Position numbers and translations under genes: made by a program. Below the pieces are notes generated by a model that had not been told where the DNA came from, ran no database searches, and saw nothing but the letters and a program-made list of their open reading frames with translations. Source: Mycobacterium sp. 852013-50091_SCH5140682 (GTDB lineage Bacteria > Actinomycetota > Actinomycetes > Mycobacteriales > Mycobacteriaceae). Taken from it: a DNA stretch of 64,000 nucleotides. The stretch is from assembly GCF_001665685.1 (NCBI RefSeq), contig NZ_LZTB01000011.1, positions 1-64,000 on the forward strand, read 5' to 3'. Within the stretch, counting starts at the first letter, position 1. Every line of letters begins with the position of its first letter. Positions 35,663 through 44,831 of the stretch are shown one piece after another.

Positions 35663-35923
35663 GTGAGCTACGGCGGGGGCCCGGGTATGGATCCGTTCGG
35701 CGGACAACCCTTCGGTGGATGGGCACAGCCTCCGACCTACCAGGCGCCGCCGCCTCAGCAGCAACCGACGACCAACCGGTTCGCGAGGCTGTCGGTGGTC
35801 TTCGCCGTCGTCGTCGCGCCGTTGAGTGCCCTGTACAGGGCTTACCACAGCTACAGGGGCACCGCAGCTCCCCAGACCAGCGGCATCGATGTGGTGAAGG
35901 CCAACCTGGACAAGATCGCATGA
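35663..35923 (+). CDS. Small proline-rich membrane protein
   Basis: An 86-residue protein with a Gly/Pro/Gln-rich N-terminus, one membrane helix (LSVVFAVVVAPLSALY) and a short basic/polar tail. GTG start. It overlaps the next gene by ATGA, which indicates coupled translation with the hydrolase. Divergent from dnaG with 57 bp between starts. Function not known. Confidence 0.68.
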   Translation: MSYGGGPGMDPFGGQPFGGWAQPPTYQAPPPQQQPTTNRFARLSVVFAVVVAPLSALYRAYHSYRGTAAPQTSGIDVVKANLDKIA

Positions 35924-36750
35924 ACGAAAGCTGGGTCGAATCCCACGGGCGCCGAATGGCTTACGCCAGCTACGGGCCCGACGCGGGTGAACCGGCGGTG
36001 TTCATCGCCGGCGCGGGCTGCGGCAGGCGGATGGCATTCGGCCTTGAGATGCTCGACGACGCCGGGGTTCGGTTGATATCCGTCGACCGCCCGGGCATCG
36101 GCGCATCCACGCCCGATCCGGGTAAGACCCTCGACAGTGTCGCCGCCGACCTCGCCGCGGTGATCGACACCATTGTCGGGTGCCCGGTCCCTGTGGTCGC
36201 CAATTCCCAGGGCGCCCCGTTCGGGTTGGCTTTGGCGGCCACCGGCCGCGCCTCGCGGCTGGTGCTCGTGTCGCCGATCGACGACCTCGGTCATCCCGCG
36301 GTGGCCGCACAACTGTCGCAGACCCACCGCGAATTCGTCGCCGCGATCACCGCAGACCCTGACGGGGCGATGCACGATCTTTCCGGCTACACCGCGACCG
36401 CCCTGTTGAACATGATCATGACGGGCTACCCGGCGTCGGACGCGGTTGTCTACGACCAGCCAGGCTTTCGCGCGATGTTGCGTGCCGCCCTCGATGACGG
36501 TTTCGCGCAGGGGGCGGCCGGCTACGCCCGGGACACCGTGCTCGCGACGTCGCCGTGGCCGGCGCACCTGCTGTCACCGGGAGTCGACGTGCACGTGTTG
36601 TTCGGCGCCGACGACACCGTGCACTCACCAGATCTCGGTGCCACGCTGGCCGCCAGAATCCCCGGGGCGACGCGCAGTGTCATCGCCGGTTTCGGTGGCG
36701 CGCTGTTGTGGGCCCGCCCGGATGTCGTGATGGGCCGGCTGCGCGGCTGA
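35920..36750 (+). CDS. Alpha/beta hydrolase
   Basis: A 276-residue alpha/beta hydrolase. The nucleophile elbow is ANSQGAPFG (Ser near 93), the oxyanion region FIAGAGCGRR, and DRPGIGAS is the typical motif after strand 4. A late acid is likely in FGADDTVHSP; the catalytic His is not obvious in the C-terminal IAGFGGALLWARP. The substrate is unknown. The ATG overlaps the upstream small membrane protein, and the stop abuts the convergent dgt gene. Confidence 0.8.
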   Translation: MNESWVESHGRRMAYASYGPDAGEPAVFIAGAGCGRRMAFGLEMLDDAGVRLISVDRPGIGASTPDPGKTLDSVAADLAAVIDTIVGCPVPVVANSQGAPFGLALAATGRASRLVLVSPIDDLGHPAVAAQLSQTHREFVAAITADPDGAMHDLSGYTATALLNMIMTGYPASDAVVYDQPGFRAMLRAALDDGFAQGAAGYARDTVLATSPWPAHLLSPGVDVHVLFGADDTVHSPDLGATLAARIPGATRSVIAGFGGALLWARPDVVMGRLRG

Positions 36751-38025
36751 TCACCCCAGCGGGCGGGGCGAGCGCGCCTCGTGGACACGCTCCAGCCGAC
36801 CCTCGGTGTAGGACGCGATCTGGTCGATGACGACCCGCAGCCGGGCCCCGTCATCGGGGGCCGCGATGAATTCCGGCGCGAACAGGGGGTCGAGGCTCAC
36901 CGGGGCCTGCGCCCACAACGCCAGGGCAACCTCGTGGATGAGAGTGCGCTGGTCGGTCTGGATCTGCAGGTGCTGGTGGTCGGACATGATGAACTGCAGC
37001 GCCAGCATCTTGAGCACCGCCACCTCGGCGCGCACCGTGGCGGGCACAGCGAGGTCGGTGTCGAAGCGCCGCAGCGGGCCGTCGCCTGCGATTTTGCGGG
37101 TCTCGGTGATCGCGGCGTTGGCGAATCGGCCGACGAGCTCGCTGGTGAGCCGCTTGAGGGCGACCGACGCGGCCAACGTCCCGTCGTACTTGCCCACCCC
37201 GGTGACCACGGGCATGCGCGACAGGCGGTCCGCGGCGGCCAGCAGATCGTCATGGCTGAGCACCGGAAACGACTTGGCGCCCAACTGCGCCAGCGACGCT
37301 GCCGCGTCGGCGTCTGCGAGGACGCGCAGGTCGATGCGCCCGGAGATCACCCCGTCCTCGACGTCGTGCACCGAGTAGGCGACATCGTCGGCCCAGTCCA
37401 TCACCTGCGCTTCCAGGCAGGGCCGCTCGGCAGGAGCGCCGTCGCGCACCCATGCGGCCGCCTGCGCGTCGTCGTCGTAGAACCCGAACTTCTTGCGCCC
37501 GCCGTAGCGCTGCCACGGGTATTTGGTGACCGCGTCCAGTGAGGCCCGGGTCAGATTCAACCCAGCCGAACGACCTTCGCTGTCAAGGGCTTTGGGTTCG
37601 AGCCGGGTGAGGATCCGGAAGTTCTGGGCGTTGCCCTCGAACCCGCCGAAAGACTGCGCGATCTCGTCGAGCGCGCGTTCCCCGTTGTGCCCGTACGGCG
37701 GGTGGCCGATGTCGTGGGCGAGGCCGGCCAAGTCGACGAGGTCGGGGTCGCAGCCCAGCCCGATCGCCATGCCCCGACCGATCTGCGCCACCTCGAGAGA
37801 ATGGGTGAGCCGGGTGCGCGGCGTCTCGCTCTGCCGGGGCCCGACCACCTGGGTTTTGTCGGCCAACCGGCGCAAGGCCGCGCTGTGCAGCACCCTGGCC
37901 CGGTCCCTGGCGAAATCGGTGCGATGCACGGTGTCGGTGCCGGGAAGTGCGGCAGCCTTCGGCGCTTCGACCACCAGGCGTTCCCGGTCGAAGTCGTCGT
38001 AGGGGTCGTACCCGTCGTCGTTCAC
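36751..38025 (-). CDS. dgt: Deoxyguanosinetriphosphate triphosphohydrolase-like protein
   Basis: A 424-residue HD-domain enzyme that removes triphosphate from dNTPs. The metal site is shown by [10 protein letters not shown] and [16 protein letters not shown] near residues 75-120. The N-terminal [17 protein letters not shown] is also a family hallmark. GTG start. It lies between the convergent hydrolase and the divergent TPM-domain gene, as in the dnaG-dgt region of other mycobacteria. Confidence 0.95.
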   Translation of the reverse strand: MNDDGYDPYDDFDRERLVVEAPKAAALPGTDTVHRTDFARDRARVLHSAALRRLADKTQVVGPRQSETPRTRLTHSLEVAQIGRGMAIGLGCDPDLVDLAGLAHDIGHPPYGHNGERALDEIAQSFGGFEGNAQNFRILTRLEPKALDSEGRSAGLNLTRASLDAVTKYPWQRYGGRKKFGFYDDDAQAAAWVRDGAPAERPCLEAQVMDWADDVAYSVHDVEDGVISGRIDLRVLADADAAASLAQLGAKSFPVLSHDDLLAAADRLSRMPVVTGVGKYDGTLAASVALKRLTSELVGRFANAAITETRKIAGDGPLRRFDTDLAVPATVRAEVAVLKMLALQFIMSDHQHLQIQTDQRTLIHEVALALWAQAPVSLDPLFAPEFIAAPDDGARLRVVIDQIASYTEGRLERVHEARSPRPLG

Positions 38026-38084
38026 CGAGGCACAGTCTGCCAGGACGCAGCAGCGATACCGTGCAGCACATTAGATTGGCCGTC

Positions 38085-40094
38085 ATGCGCATCGCCCGTC
38101 TGCTGCCCATGCTGCTCACGGTCCTAATGGTCGGGCTACTGGTGGCCCCGGGTGCCGGTGCGGAACCGCCGCTGCGACTGTCGACCCAGTTGACCGACAA
38201 CGCGGGCGCGCTCTCACCGCAGCAGCGCACCAGCGTGCAGAACGCCCTCGACAAGCTCTACGACCAGCGGCGCATCAAGCTGTGGGTGGTTTTCGTCGAG
38301 GATTTCTCCGGACAGAACGCGCTCGGCTGGACCCAGCGCACCATGACCATGAGCGATTTCGGTGACGACGACGCCGTGCTGGCGGTGGCCACCGTGGACC
38401 GCGCGTTCGCCTTCCAGGTGCCGTCGACGGTCACCAACATCAGCTCCTCGGATGCCGACGACATCCGCCGCAACAGCATCACCCCCGCCTTGCGCCGCGA
38501 CGACTGGGCGGGCGCAGCGATCGCGGCGGCCAATCGGCTCAACACCGAACCGCAAGCGGCGCCGGGCTTCTCGTGGCCTGCATTGGTCGCCGCCCTCGGC
38601 GTGGTGCTCGCGCTGGCCGGGCTGCTGTTCTGGTGGTCGGCACGCCGGCGCGCCAAGCGCCGCAAGGCCGAATTCGAGGCCGCCAAACGCGTCGACCCCA
38701 CCGATCCGAACGCGCTGGCGACGGTCCCGCTCGAGGCCCTCGACGAGCTGTCGCGTTCGATCGTCGTCGACGTCGACAATGCGGTGCGCACCAGCGACGC
38801 CGAATTGCAGTTGGCGGTCGAGGAATTCGGATCGAAGCAGACCGAGGCGTTCAGCCGGGCGGTGACCAATGCGAAAACCGCACTGGCGCAAGCGTTCAAC
38901 GTGCGGCAGATCCTCGACGACGCGGTGCCCGAAACCCCGTTGCAGCGGCGCGACCTGTTGACCCGGGTCATCGTGGCGGCCGCCAAGGCCGATCGTGAAC
39001 TCGACACTCAGAGCACAGCTTTCGATCAGTTGCGCGACCTGGTGATCAATGCCCCGACGCGGCTGGACGGCATGACCCAGCAAGTGGTCGACCTGACCGC
39101 GCGCCTGGCGCCGGCGCAGCAGACGTTGGACACGTTGCACCAGCAGTTCGATGCGGCCGCGTTGAGTTCGGTTGCGGGCAATGTCGATGCGGCCAAGGAG
39201 CGGTTGGCGTTCGCCGATCGCAACATGACGTCGGCCCGCAGCCTGGTGTCCCGTCCCGCCACCGACCAGACCGCGCTGGTGGACGCCGTCCGCGCCGCGG
39301 AATCCGCACTGGGACAGGCCCGCACCCTGCTCGACGCGGTGGACAGCGCGGCAAGCGACATCAATCGGGCGATCGCCGGGCTGCCCGCGGCGATCACCGA
39401 TATCAACAACGGCATCAGCCAAGCCACGGCCCTGCTCAACGATCCGTCCACGCCACAACCGGCCGAGCTGAAAGCCGCGCGAGACGCCGCTGCCACTGCG
39501 GCCACCGATGCGAGCGCCAATGGCAAGGCCGACCCGTTGGGCACGTTCACGCGATTGACCAAGGCCGACGCCGACCTCGATCAGCTGCTGGCCAGCGTGC
39601 ACGCCCAGCGCGAGGCAGCCGAGCGGCTCGCGCGCGCCCTCGACCAGGCTATCGACACTGCGCAGTCCCGGATCAAGGCCGTGTCGGACTTCATCGACAC
39701 CCGGCGCGGCAGCATCGGTCCAGAGGCACGTACCCGGCTCGCCGAAGCCGGCCGACAGTTGGACGCCGCGCTGGCCAAGCGCGCCGCGAACCCGAATGAG
39801 GCTGTCGCACATGCCAATGGCGCGTCCACGCTGGCCGCGCAGGCACAGGGGCTGGCCAATGACGATGTGCGCGCCGCGCAACGGTCCTACACCTCGCAGT
39901 ACGGCGGCGGTGGCGGCTCGGACATGGGCGCGGTGCTGGGCGGCATCATCATCGGCAACGTGCTGCGCGGCGGCCTCGGCGGTGGGTTCGGCGGCGGCTA
40001 CGGCGGGGGCCGCAGCATGGGACGGCCGACGTCGTACGGCGGCGCGTCACGCTCGTCGGGCCGCAGCTACAGCGGCGGCAGCGGCCGGTTCTGA
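38085..40094 (+). CDS. TPM-domain membrane protein with coiled coil and Gly-rich tail
   Basis: A 669-residue exported membrane protein. A signal peptide (residues 1-25) precedes a TPM domain (about 35-150, with LTDNAGALSPQQRTSVQNAL), then a transmembrane helix near 165-185 (PALVAALGVVLALAGLLFWW). A long helical, coiled-coil-rich cytoplasmic region follows and ends in a Gly/Ser/Arg tail. It corresponds in place to Rv2345. TPM domains occur in proteins linked to photosystem repair and envelope stress; the mycobacterial role is unknown. The start is set by the signal peptide; the ribosome site is weak. Confidence 0.87.
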   Translation: MRIARLLPMLLTVLMVGLLVAPGAGAEPPLRLSTQLTDNAGALSPQQRTSVQNALDKLYDQRRIKLWVVFVEDFSGQNALGWTQRTMTMSDFGDDDAVLAVATVDRAFAFQVPSTVTNISSSDADDIRRNSITPALRRDDWAGAAIAAANRLNTEPQAAPGFSWPALVAALGVVLALAGLLFWWSARRRAKRRKAEFEAAKRVDPTDPNALATVPLEALDELSRSIVVDVDNAVRTSDAELQLAVEEFGSKQTEAFSRAVTNAKTALAQAFNVRQILDDAVPETPLQRRDLLTRVIVAAAKADRELDTQSTAFDQLRDLVINAPTRLDGMTQQVVDLTARLAPAQQTLDTLHQQFDAAALSSVAGNVDAAKERLAFADRNMTSARSLVSRPATDQTALVDAVRAAESALGQARTLLDAVDSAASDINRAIAGLPAAITDINNGISQATALLNDPSTPQPAELKAARDAAATAATDASANGKADPLGTFTRLTKADADLDQLLASVHAQREAAERLARALDQAIDTAQSRIKAVSDFIDTRRGSIGPEARTRLAEAGRQLDAALAKRAANPNEAVAHANGASTLAAQAQGLANDDVRAAQRSYTSQYGGGGGSDMGAVLGGIIIGNVLRGGLGGGFGGGYGGGRSMGRPTSYGGASRSSGRSYSGGSGRF

Positions 40095-40104
40095 CGAACG
40101 CGCC

Positions 40105-40557
40105 CTAACTCGGCCCTGTGTCGACGAGTGCGACCTGCGTGGGCGCAACCGTGGTGCCGTCCTTGCGACGGAAGCCGATGCCCACCGGGTCGCCGGTCTC
40201 CGCCTCGATGAAGCGGTAGTCACTGCTGTGCGGCCGGGCCAGGTGCACGTGCCCCCACTGCCCGATGGCCGCCAACACCGGGATGAGGTCATGCCCGGCG
40301 TCGGTCAGGACGTAACGGCTGCGGGTGCGATCGCCCGGCTGCTGATAGTCGACGACTTCGAGAATGCCTGCCTGAACCAACTCGGAGAGCCGCGCACTGA
40401 GCACATCCGAAGCCACCCCCAGCGCGTCGCGGAACTCCGAGAACCGGGATTTGCCGAGCAGCGCCTCCCGAATGATCAGCACGGCCCACCGCTGCCCCAG
40501 CACCGACATGGTGCGGGCGATCGGACAGGCGTTATCAGTCCACGGATCGGTGCGCAT
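40105..40557 (-). CDS. HxlR-family transcriptional regulator
   Basis: A 150-residue winged-helix regulator with the HxlR pattern: CPIARTMSVLGQRWAVLIIR, then RFSEFRDALG and the recognition helix SDVLSARLSELVQAG. Family members sense aldehydes, quinones or redox stress, often by the N-terminal cysteine, here Cys 11. It is divergent from an SDR/alcohol dehydrogenase operon, which it likely controls through the palindrome between them. Confidence 0.9.
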   Translation of the reverse strand: MRTDPWTDNACPIARTMSVLGQRWAVLIIREALLGKSRFSEFRDALGVASDVLSARLSELVQAGILEVVDYQQPGDRTRSRYVLTDAGHDLIPVLAAIGQWGHVHLARPHSSDYRFIEAETGDPVGIGFRRKDGTTVAPTQVALVDTGPS

Positions 40558-40572
40558 ACCGCTATTCTAGCT

Positions 40573-40596
40573 GAGTTGGGAATACCTACCCAGCTC
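40573..40596. promoter_or_regulatory. Candidate HxlR operator
   Basis: GAGTTGGG and CCCAGCTC form an inverted repeat with one mismatch, separated by AATACCTA, in the 94-bp divergent region. It lies 16 bp before the hxlR start and 55 bp before the SDR start, so a bound dimer could repress both. Confidence 0.6.
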
Positions 40597-40651
40597 GTCT
40601 GCTTGATGAAGGTGATGTTCGGGCAGTCAACCGACTTCGAAGGAGAATCGA

Positions 40652-41314
40652 ATGTCCCATCAGATCAAGGGTTCGACGGCCGTGGTAACCGGTGGCCAGC
40701 GCGGACTGGGCAAAGCGATCGTGGACGAATTGCTCGCCCGCGGCGCCACCAAGGTCTACGCCACGAGCCGAAGCCCCGAGCCAAGCGCCGACCCCAGGGT
40801 GGTAGTCGTCCAAGCCGAGGTCACCGACGCCGACTCGGTCGCCAGGCTCGCCGAACTCGCCAGTGACGCCACGATCGTCGTCAACAATGCCGGCGTGCTG
40901 GGCGGCCGGTCGCTGTTGCAGTCCGACTTCGACGAGATTCGCTCGGTGCTGGAGACCAACTACTTCGGCGCGCTGCGCGTGACGAGGGCGTTCGCCCCGC
41001 AGCTGGCCGGCGGCACCCTGGTCAACATCGCCTCGGTGTTGTCGTGGCTGCCCGGTTCCGGCGCCTACGGCGTCTCGAAAGCCGCGCTGTGGTCGGCCAA
41101 CAACTCACTGCGCCTGGAGCTGCAGGGCCAGGACACCGATGTGGTGGGCGTGTACCTCGGTTACACCGACACCTCGATGGTGGCCGATCTCGATGTGCCC
41201 AAGAACGATCCGGCCGACGTCGCGCGGCAGATCGTCGACGGCATCGAATCCGGTGCCGACGAGGTGCTCGCCGACGAGCTGACGCGGCGGGCCCGCGTCG
41301 GAGCCTTCGCGTAG
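40652..41314 (+). CDS. Short-chain dehydrogenase/reductase
   Basis: A 220-residue classical SDR with TGGQRGLGKA, NNAG at VVNNAGVLGG, catalytic Ser in NIASVLSWLPGSG and YGVSK. It uses NAD(P) to reduce or oxidise a carbonyl/hydroxyl; substrate unknown. AAGGAG lies 7 bases before the ATG. It is first in an operon with a zinc alcohol dehydrogenase and a DUF302 protein, controlled probably by the divergent HxlR regulator. This makes an aldehyde or quinone detoxification operon likely. Confidence 0.9.
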   Translation: MSHQIKGSTAVVTGGQRGLGKAIVDELLARGATKVYATSRSPEPSADPRVVVVQAEVTDADSVARLAELASDATIVVNNAGVLGGRSLLQSDFDEIRSVLETNYFGALRVTRAFAPQLAGGTLVNIASVLSWLPGSGAYGVSKAALWSANNSLRLELQGQDTDVVGVYLGYTDTSMVADLDVPKNDPADVARQIVDGIESGADEVLADELTRRARVGAFA

Positions 41315-41331
41315 GCCCGGGGAGATACGCC

Positions 41332-42357
41332 ATGACAACGTATCGGGCCTATCAGGTCACCGGCCAACGCAATTTCGAACTTGTCGACCGCGAGGTGGTG
41401 CCACCCACGCCGGGTCACGTGCGCGTCCGAGTGGACAGCTGCGGCGTATGCCACAGCGATTTCCTCGCCGTCGAGGGACTGCGCCCCGAACCCGAACGAC
41501 CGGTGGTTCCCGGTCACGAAATCGTCGGCGTCATCGACGCGGTCGGCGCCGGAGTCAACCGGTGGAAGCCAGGCGACCGCGTCGGCGTGGGATTCCTCGG
41601 CGGCCAATGCGGCGAGTGCGAGTCCTGTCGCCGAGGCGATTTCGTCAACTGCGCCGATCAGCCGCAACCCGGGACCACCGAGGACGGTGGCTACGCGGAG
41701 ATGCTCTATGTCCGGGCGACGGGACTGGTCCGGATACCTGACCAGCTGTCTGCCAACCTCGCCGCTCCCCTGCTGTGTGCGGGCGTCACGACGTTCAACG
41801 CGTTGCGCGCCACCGGCGCACCGCCAGGAGCACTGGTCGCGATCCAGGGCCTCGGCGGCTTGGGCCACCTCGGCGTGCAGTACGCCAAGAAACTCGGGTA
41901 CCGCGTCGCCACCATCGCCCGAGGCGCCGAGAAGGCCGAACTGGCAACGGCTTTGGGTTCGGACTACTACATCGACAGCGCCGCGGAGGATCCCGGTGCG
42001 GCGTTGAGCGCCTTGGGCGGCGCCGCTGCTGTGATCGCGACCGCAGCCAGCGGCGCATCCATGAGTCCGCTGGTGACCGGGCTGCGACCGCATGGACAGC
42101 TCGTCGTCGTCGGCGCCGCTCCGGACCCGATCGAGGTGAACACCGCCGACGTGATCTTCGGCGGCCGCAGCATCGTCGGTAGTCTCACCGGTTCGTCGAT
42201 CGAGAACGAGGACAGCCTGGCGTTCAGCGCCGCCAACGGCATCGCCCCGATGATCGAGGTCATGCCGTTCGAGGAGGCTCCGAAAGCCTACGAGCGCATG
42301 ATGTCCGGGCAGGCACGCTTTCGGATCGTCCTCGATGTCGCGGGCTCGCAGCAGTGA
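41332..42357 (+). CDS. Zinc-dependent alcohol dehydrogenase
   Basis: A 341-residue medium-chain dehydrogenase. Catalytic zinc ligands lie in SCGVCHSD and GHEIVG, the structural zinc cysteines in CGECESCRRGDFVNC, and the nucleotide motif is GLGGLGHLGVQ. It oxidises alcohols or reduces aldehydes with NAD(P). GGGGAG precedes the ATG; it starts 17 bp after the SDR gene, and its stop overlaps the next gene by GTGA. Confidence 0.94.
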   Translation: MTTYRAYQVTGQRNFELVDREVVPPTPGHVRVRVDSCGVCHSDFLAVEGLRPEPERPVVPGHEIVGVIDAVGAGVNRWKPGDRVGVGFLGGQCGECESCRRGDFVNCADQPQPGTTEDGGYAEMLYVRATGLVRIPDQLSANLAAPLLCAGVTTFNALRATGAPPGALVAIQGLGGLGHLGVQYAKKLGYRVATIARGAEKAELATALGSDYYIDSAAEDPGAALSALGGAAAVIATAASGASMSPLVTGLRPHGQLVVVGAAPDPIEVNTADVIFGGRSIVGSLTGSSIENEDSLAFSAANGIAPMIEVMPFEEAPKAYERMMSGQARFRIVLDVAGSQQ

Positions 42358-42860
42358 CGCGGCACAGTAGCGCCGTCGACCACCCGAGCCGGCGGCTGCT
42401 GATCGCACTGCCCGACGGGTACGACCGGGCTCGGGAGCGTTACGAATCACTGGTTCCCGCAGTCGATCTCAGCGCGTACACGGCCGCGGCGAACTGGGAC
42501 GAGGTGGTTGCGATCGCGAAACAGCAAGCCCCACACGGCTTCATGCGGTACCACAGCATCGACGTCGCGCCCACGATGGCACTGTCGGCCGCGACGCGGC
42601 GCGCCACCGAGTACCTGATGGGCAATCACACCATCGCCGAGCGCATGTACCGTCACGACCCCGCGGTCATGTTGCACGCACCGCTGCGCACGCTGCTCTA
42701 CGACGCGCCTCAGGGCACCGTGCTGGCCCTCGACCAGCCCAGCCTGCTGTTCGACAGTTACGACAACCCGGCCATCGCCGCCGTCGGCCGCGAACTCGAC
42801 GGCCTGGTGGCGGCGCTGGTCGAACTGCTCGACGGCGACGTTCCGCCGCAGCTGCGTTAA
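42354..42860 (+). CDS. DUF302-like protein
   Basis: A 168-residue soluble protein. After a 40-residue lead, segments such as LMGNHTIAERMYRHDP and LHAPLR, with the late ALDQPS, resemble DUF302 proteins. These have a small alpha/beta fold, sometimes found near aldehyde or redox genes, without known activity. GTG start overlaps the alcohol dehydrogenase stop. Last gene of the operon; a strong hairpin follows. Confidence 0.7.
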   Translation: MTRHSSAVDHPSRRLLIALPDGYDRARERYESLVPAVDLSAYTAAANWDEVVAIAKQQAPHGFMRYHSIDVAPTMALSAATRRATEYLMGNHTIAERMYRHDPAVMLHAPLRTLLYDAPQGTVLALDQPSLLFDSYDNPAIAAVGRELDGLVAALVELLDGDVPPQLR

Positions 42861-42884
42861 ACCCCGTTTCCCCGCCGAGCAGAC

Positions 42885-42924
42885 GCAAACTCGCACTATT
42901 TCGAGTGAAATAGTGCGAGTTTGC
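42885..42924. terminator. Bidirectional hairpin between convergent genes
   Basis: Perfect 18-bp stem (left arm GCAAACTCGCACTATTTC) with the 4-base loop GAGT, located between the convergent DUF302 and glyS stops. No U-run follows on either strand, as is common for mycobacterial terminators. A smaller GC hairpin (CCCGC TT GCGGG, 42936-42947) comes next. The stem sequence resembles a motif I recall as frequent in mycobacterial intergenic regions. Confidence 0.75.
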
Positions 42925-42967
42925 TGGGGGCCCCTCCCGCTTGCGGGGGACTGCCCGTGGGAGAAAG

Positions 42968-44353
42968 TCAGCAGCCCTTGAGCCGGACCGCGAGATAGTC
43001 GGACACCTTGTCCAGCGCGACGCGCTCCTGGGTCATGGCGTCGCGCTCACGGATGGTGACCGCGCCGTCCTCGAGCGTGTCGAAGTCGACCGTCACGCAG
43101 TACGGCGTGCCGATCTCGTCCTGGCGGCGGTAGCGACGGCCGATGGCCCCGGCGTCGTCGAACTCGACATTCCAGCTCTTGCGCAATTCGGCAGCCAAGT
43201 CGCGGGCCTTCGGCGACAGGTCGGCATGCCGCGACAGCGGCAGCACCGCAGCCTTGACCGGGGCCAGCCGGGGGTCGAGCTTGAGCACCGTGCGCTTGTC
43301 CACGCCGCCCTTGGCGTTGGGCGCCTCGTCCTCGGTGTATGAGTCGACCAGGAACGCCATCAGCGAACGGGTCAGACCGGCTGCGGGCTCGATCACGTAC
43401 GGGACATAGCGGGTGTCCGTGGCCTGGTCGTAGAACGACAGGTCGGTGCCGGAATGCTCTGAGTGCGTGGACAAGTCGAAGTTGGTGCGGTTGGCGATGC
43501 CTTCCAGCTCACCCCACGGGTTGCCGGCGAAACCGAACTTGTACTCGATGTCGGTGGTGCCTGCGCTGTAGTGCGACAGCTTCTCCAGCGGATGCTCGTA
43601 CAGGCGCAGGTTTTCCGGGTCGATGCCCAGGTCGATGTACCACTGCAGCCGGGTGTCGATCCAGTACTTGTGCCATTCGCCCGCGGTCGAGGGCTCGACG
43701 AAGAACTCCATCTCCATCTGCTCGAATTCGCGGGTACGGAAGATGAAGTTGCCCGGCGTGATCTCGTTGCGGAAGCTCTTGCCGATCTGACCGATGCCGA
43801 ACGGCGGCTTCTTGCGCGCGGTGGTGACCACGTTGGCGAAGTTGACGAAGATGCCCTGCGCCGTCTCGGGGCGCAGGTAGTGCAGGCCTTCCTCGCTCTC
43901 GATCGGGCCGAGGTAGGTCTTGAGCATCATGTTGAAGTCACGCGGCTCGGTCCACTGACCCTTGGTGCCACAGTCCGGGCAGACGATCTCGTCCATCGGC
44001 ACGGAGTCCGGGTCGTCGATGCCCTTCTTGAGGGCATAGGCCTCCTGCATGTGGTCCTGCCGGTGCCGCTTGTGGCAGTTCAGGCACTCCACGAGCGGAT
44101 CGTTGAACACGTCGACGTGACCGGAGGCCACCCACACCTGGCGGGGCAGGATGATGGCGCTGTCCAGGCCGACGACGTCTTCGCGGCCGGTGACGACAGA
44201 TTTCCACCACTGCCGCTTGATGTTCTCCTTGAGCTCGACACCAAGTGGCCCGTAATCCCACGCCGACTTCGTGCCGCCGTAGATTTCGCCGGACTGATAG
44301 ACCAGACCACGGCGTTTGGCCAGGTTCGCAACGGTGTCGATGATGGATGCCAC
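42968..44353 (-). CDS. glyS: Glycine-tRNA ligase
   Basis: A 461-residue dimeric class II glycyl-tRNA synthetase. Motif 2 is seen at [20 protein letters not shown], and [13 protein letters not shown] and [13 protein letters not shown] are typical. The anticodon-binding domain follows at the C-terminus. The GTG at 44353 matches the usual family start ([16 protein letters not shown]); the frame remains open further upstream but into the divergent promoter. No Shine-Dalgarno precedes it, suggesting leaderless translation. Divergent from the zinc regulators smtB-zur. Confidence 0.95.
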   Translation of the reverse strand: MASIIDTVANLAKRRGLVYQSGEIYGGTKSAWDYGPLGVELKENIKRQWWKSVVTGREDVVGLDSAIILPRQVWVASGHVDVFNDPLVECLNCHKRHRQDHMQEAYALKKGIDDPDSVPMDEIVCPDCGTKGQWTEPRDFNMMLKTYLGPIESEEGLHYLRPETAQGIFVNFANVVTTARKKPPFGIGQIGKSFRNEITPGNFIFRTREFEQMEMEFFVEPSTAGEWHKYWIDTRLQWYIDLGIDPENLRLYEHPLEKLSHYSAGTTDIEYKFGFAGNPWGELEGIANRTNFDLSTHSEHSGTDLSFYDQATDTRYVPYVIEPAAGLTRSLMAFLVDSYTEDEAPNAKGGVDKRTVLKLDPRLAPVKAAVLPLSRHADLSPKARDLAAELRKSWNVEFDDAGAIGRRYRRQDEIGTPYCVTVDFDTLEDGAVTIRERDAMTQERVALDKVSDYLAVRLKGC

Positions 44354-44408
44354 GGTGCAACAGAGTAGCGATACCGCCGCGAGCACCGATAATCCGCCAG
44401 AACTGTTG

Positions 44409-44428
44409 ACATGCGATTCCGCGCATGT
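44409..44428. promoter_or_regulatory. Inverted repeat upstream of smtB
   Basis: ACATGCG and CGCATGT form a perfect 7-6-7 inverted repeat, 13 bp before the smtB start and in the glyS/smtB divergent region. ArsR/SmtB repressors bind such sites in their own promoters, so this is a candidate SmtB operator; it may also overlap the promoter. Confidence 0.55.
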
Positions 44429-44441
44429 ATTCTGACGGTTA

Positions 44442-44831
44442 ATGAAAACCGTTTCCAACTTCGCCGATACTACGCCACCGGATCCCGACGCCGATCACGA
44501 CGCGGTGCACGATCACGCCGGCGTCCCGGCACTGGAACTCCCGCCGCGCCAGGTGCTCGACACCGCCGGGGAGCTGCTACGGGCACTGGCCGCGCCGGTA
44601 CGGATCGCGATCGTGTTGCAGCTGCAGCAGTCGGGACGCTGCGTCCACGAACTGGTCGACGCGCTCGACGTTCCGCAGCCCCTGGTCAGCCAGCACCTGA
44701 GGATCCTCAAGCAGGCCGGCGTGGTGTCCAGCGAGCGGGCCGGCCGCGAGGTGCTCTACCGTCTCGTCGACCACCACCTGGCCCACATCGTCGTCGACGC
44801 GGTCGCCCACGCCTGCGAGGACCGCCGGTGA
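44442..44831 (+). CDS. smtB: ArsR/SmtB-family zinc-sensing repressor
   Basis: A 129-residue winged-helix repressor. The DNA-binding part includes [18 protein letters not shown]. The last helix has D-x-H then ten residues then H-x2-E ([17 protein letters not shown]), the alpha-5 zinc site of SmtB-type sensors. The N-terminal tail is Asp/His-rich. It should release DNA when zinc is high and so allow expression of zur, which overlaps its stop by GTGA. The start codon lies directly behind and inside two palindromes, so self-regulation is likely. Confidence 0.93.
   Translation: MKTVSNFADTTPPDPDADHDAVHDHAGVPALELPPRQVLDTAGELLRALAAPVRIAIVLQLQQSGRCVHELVDALDVPQPLVSQHLRILKQAGVVSSERAGREVLYRLVDHHLAHIVVDAVAHACEDRR
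44443..44457. promoter_or_regulatory. Zur-box-like palindrome overlapping smtB start
   Basis: TGAAAACCGTTTCCA is a 7-1-7 inverted repeat with one mismatch, the geometry of mycobacterial Zur boxes (TGAAAA-type arms). It begins within the smtB start codon itself. If real, Zur would occupy the first codons of its own operon. Confidence 0.4.

Noticed and set aside
37947..38084. N-terminal extension of the TPM-domain protein
   Set aside because: It lies in the dgt coding region on the other strand and would bury the signal peptide that starts at 38085.
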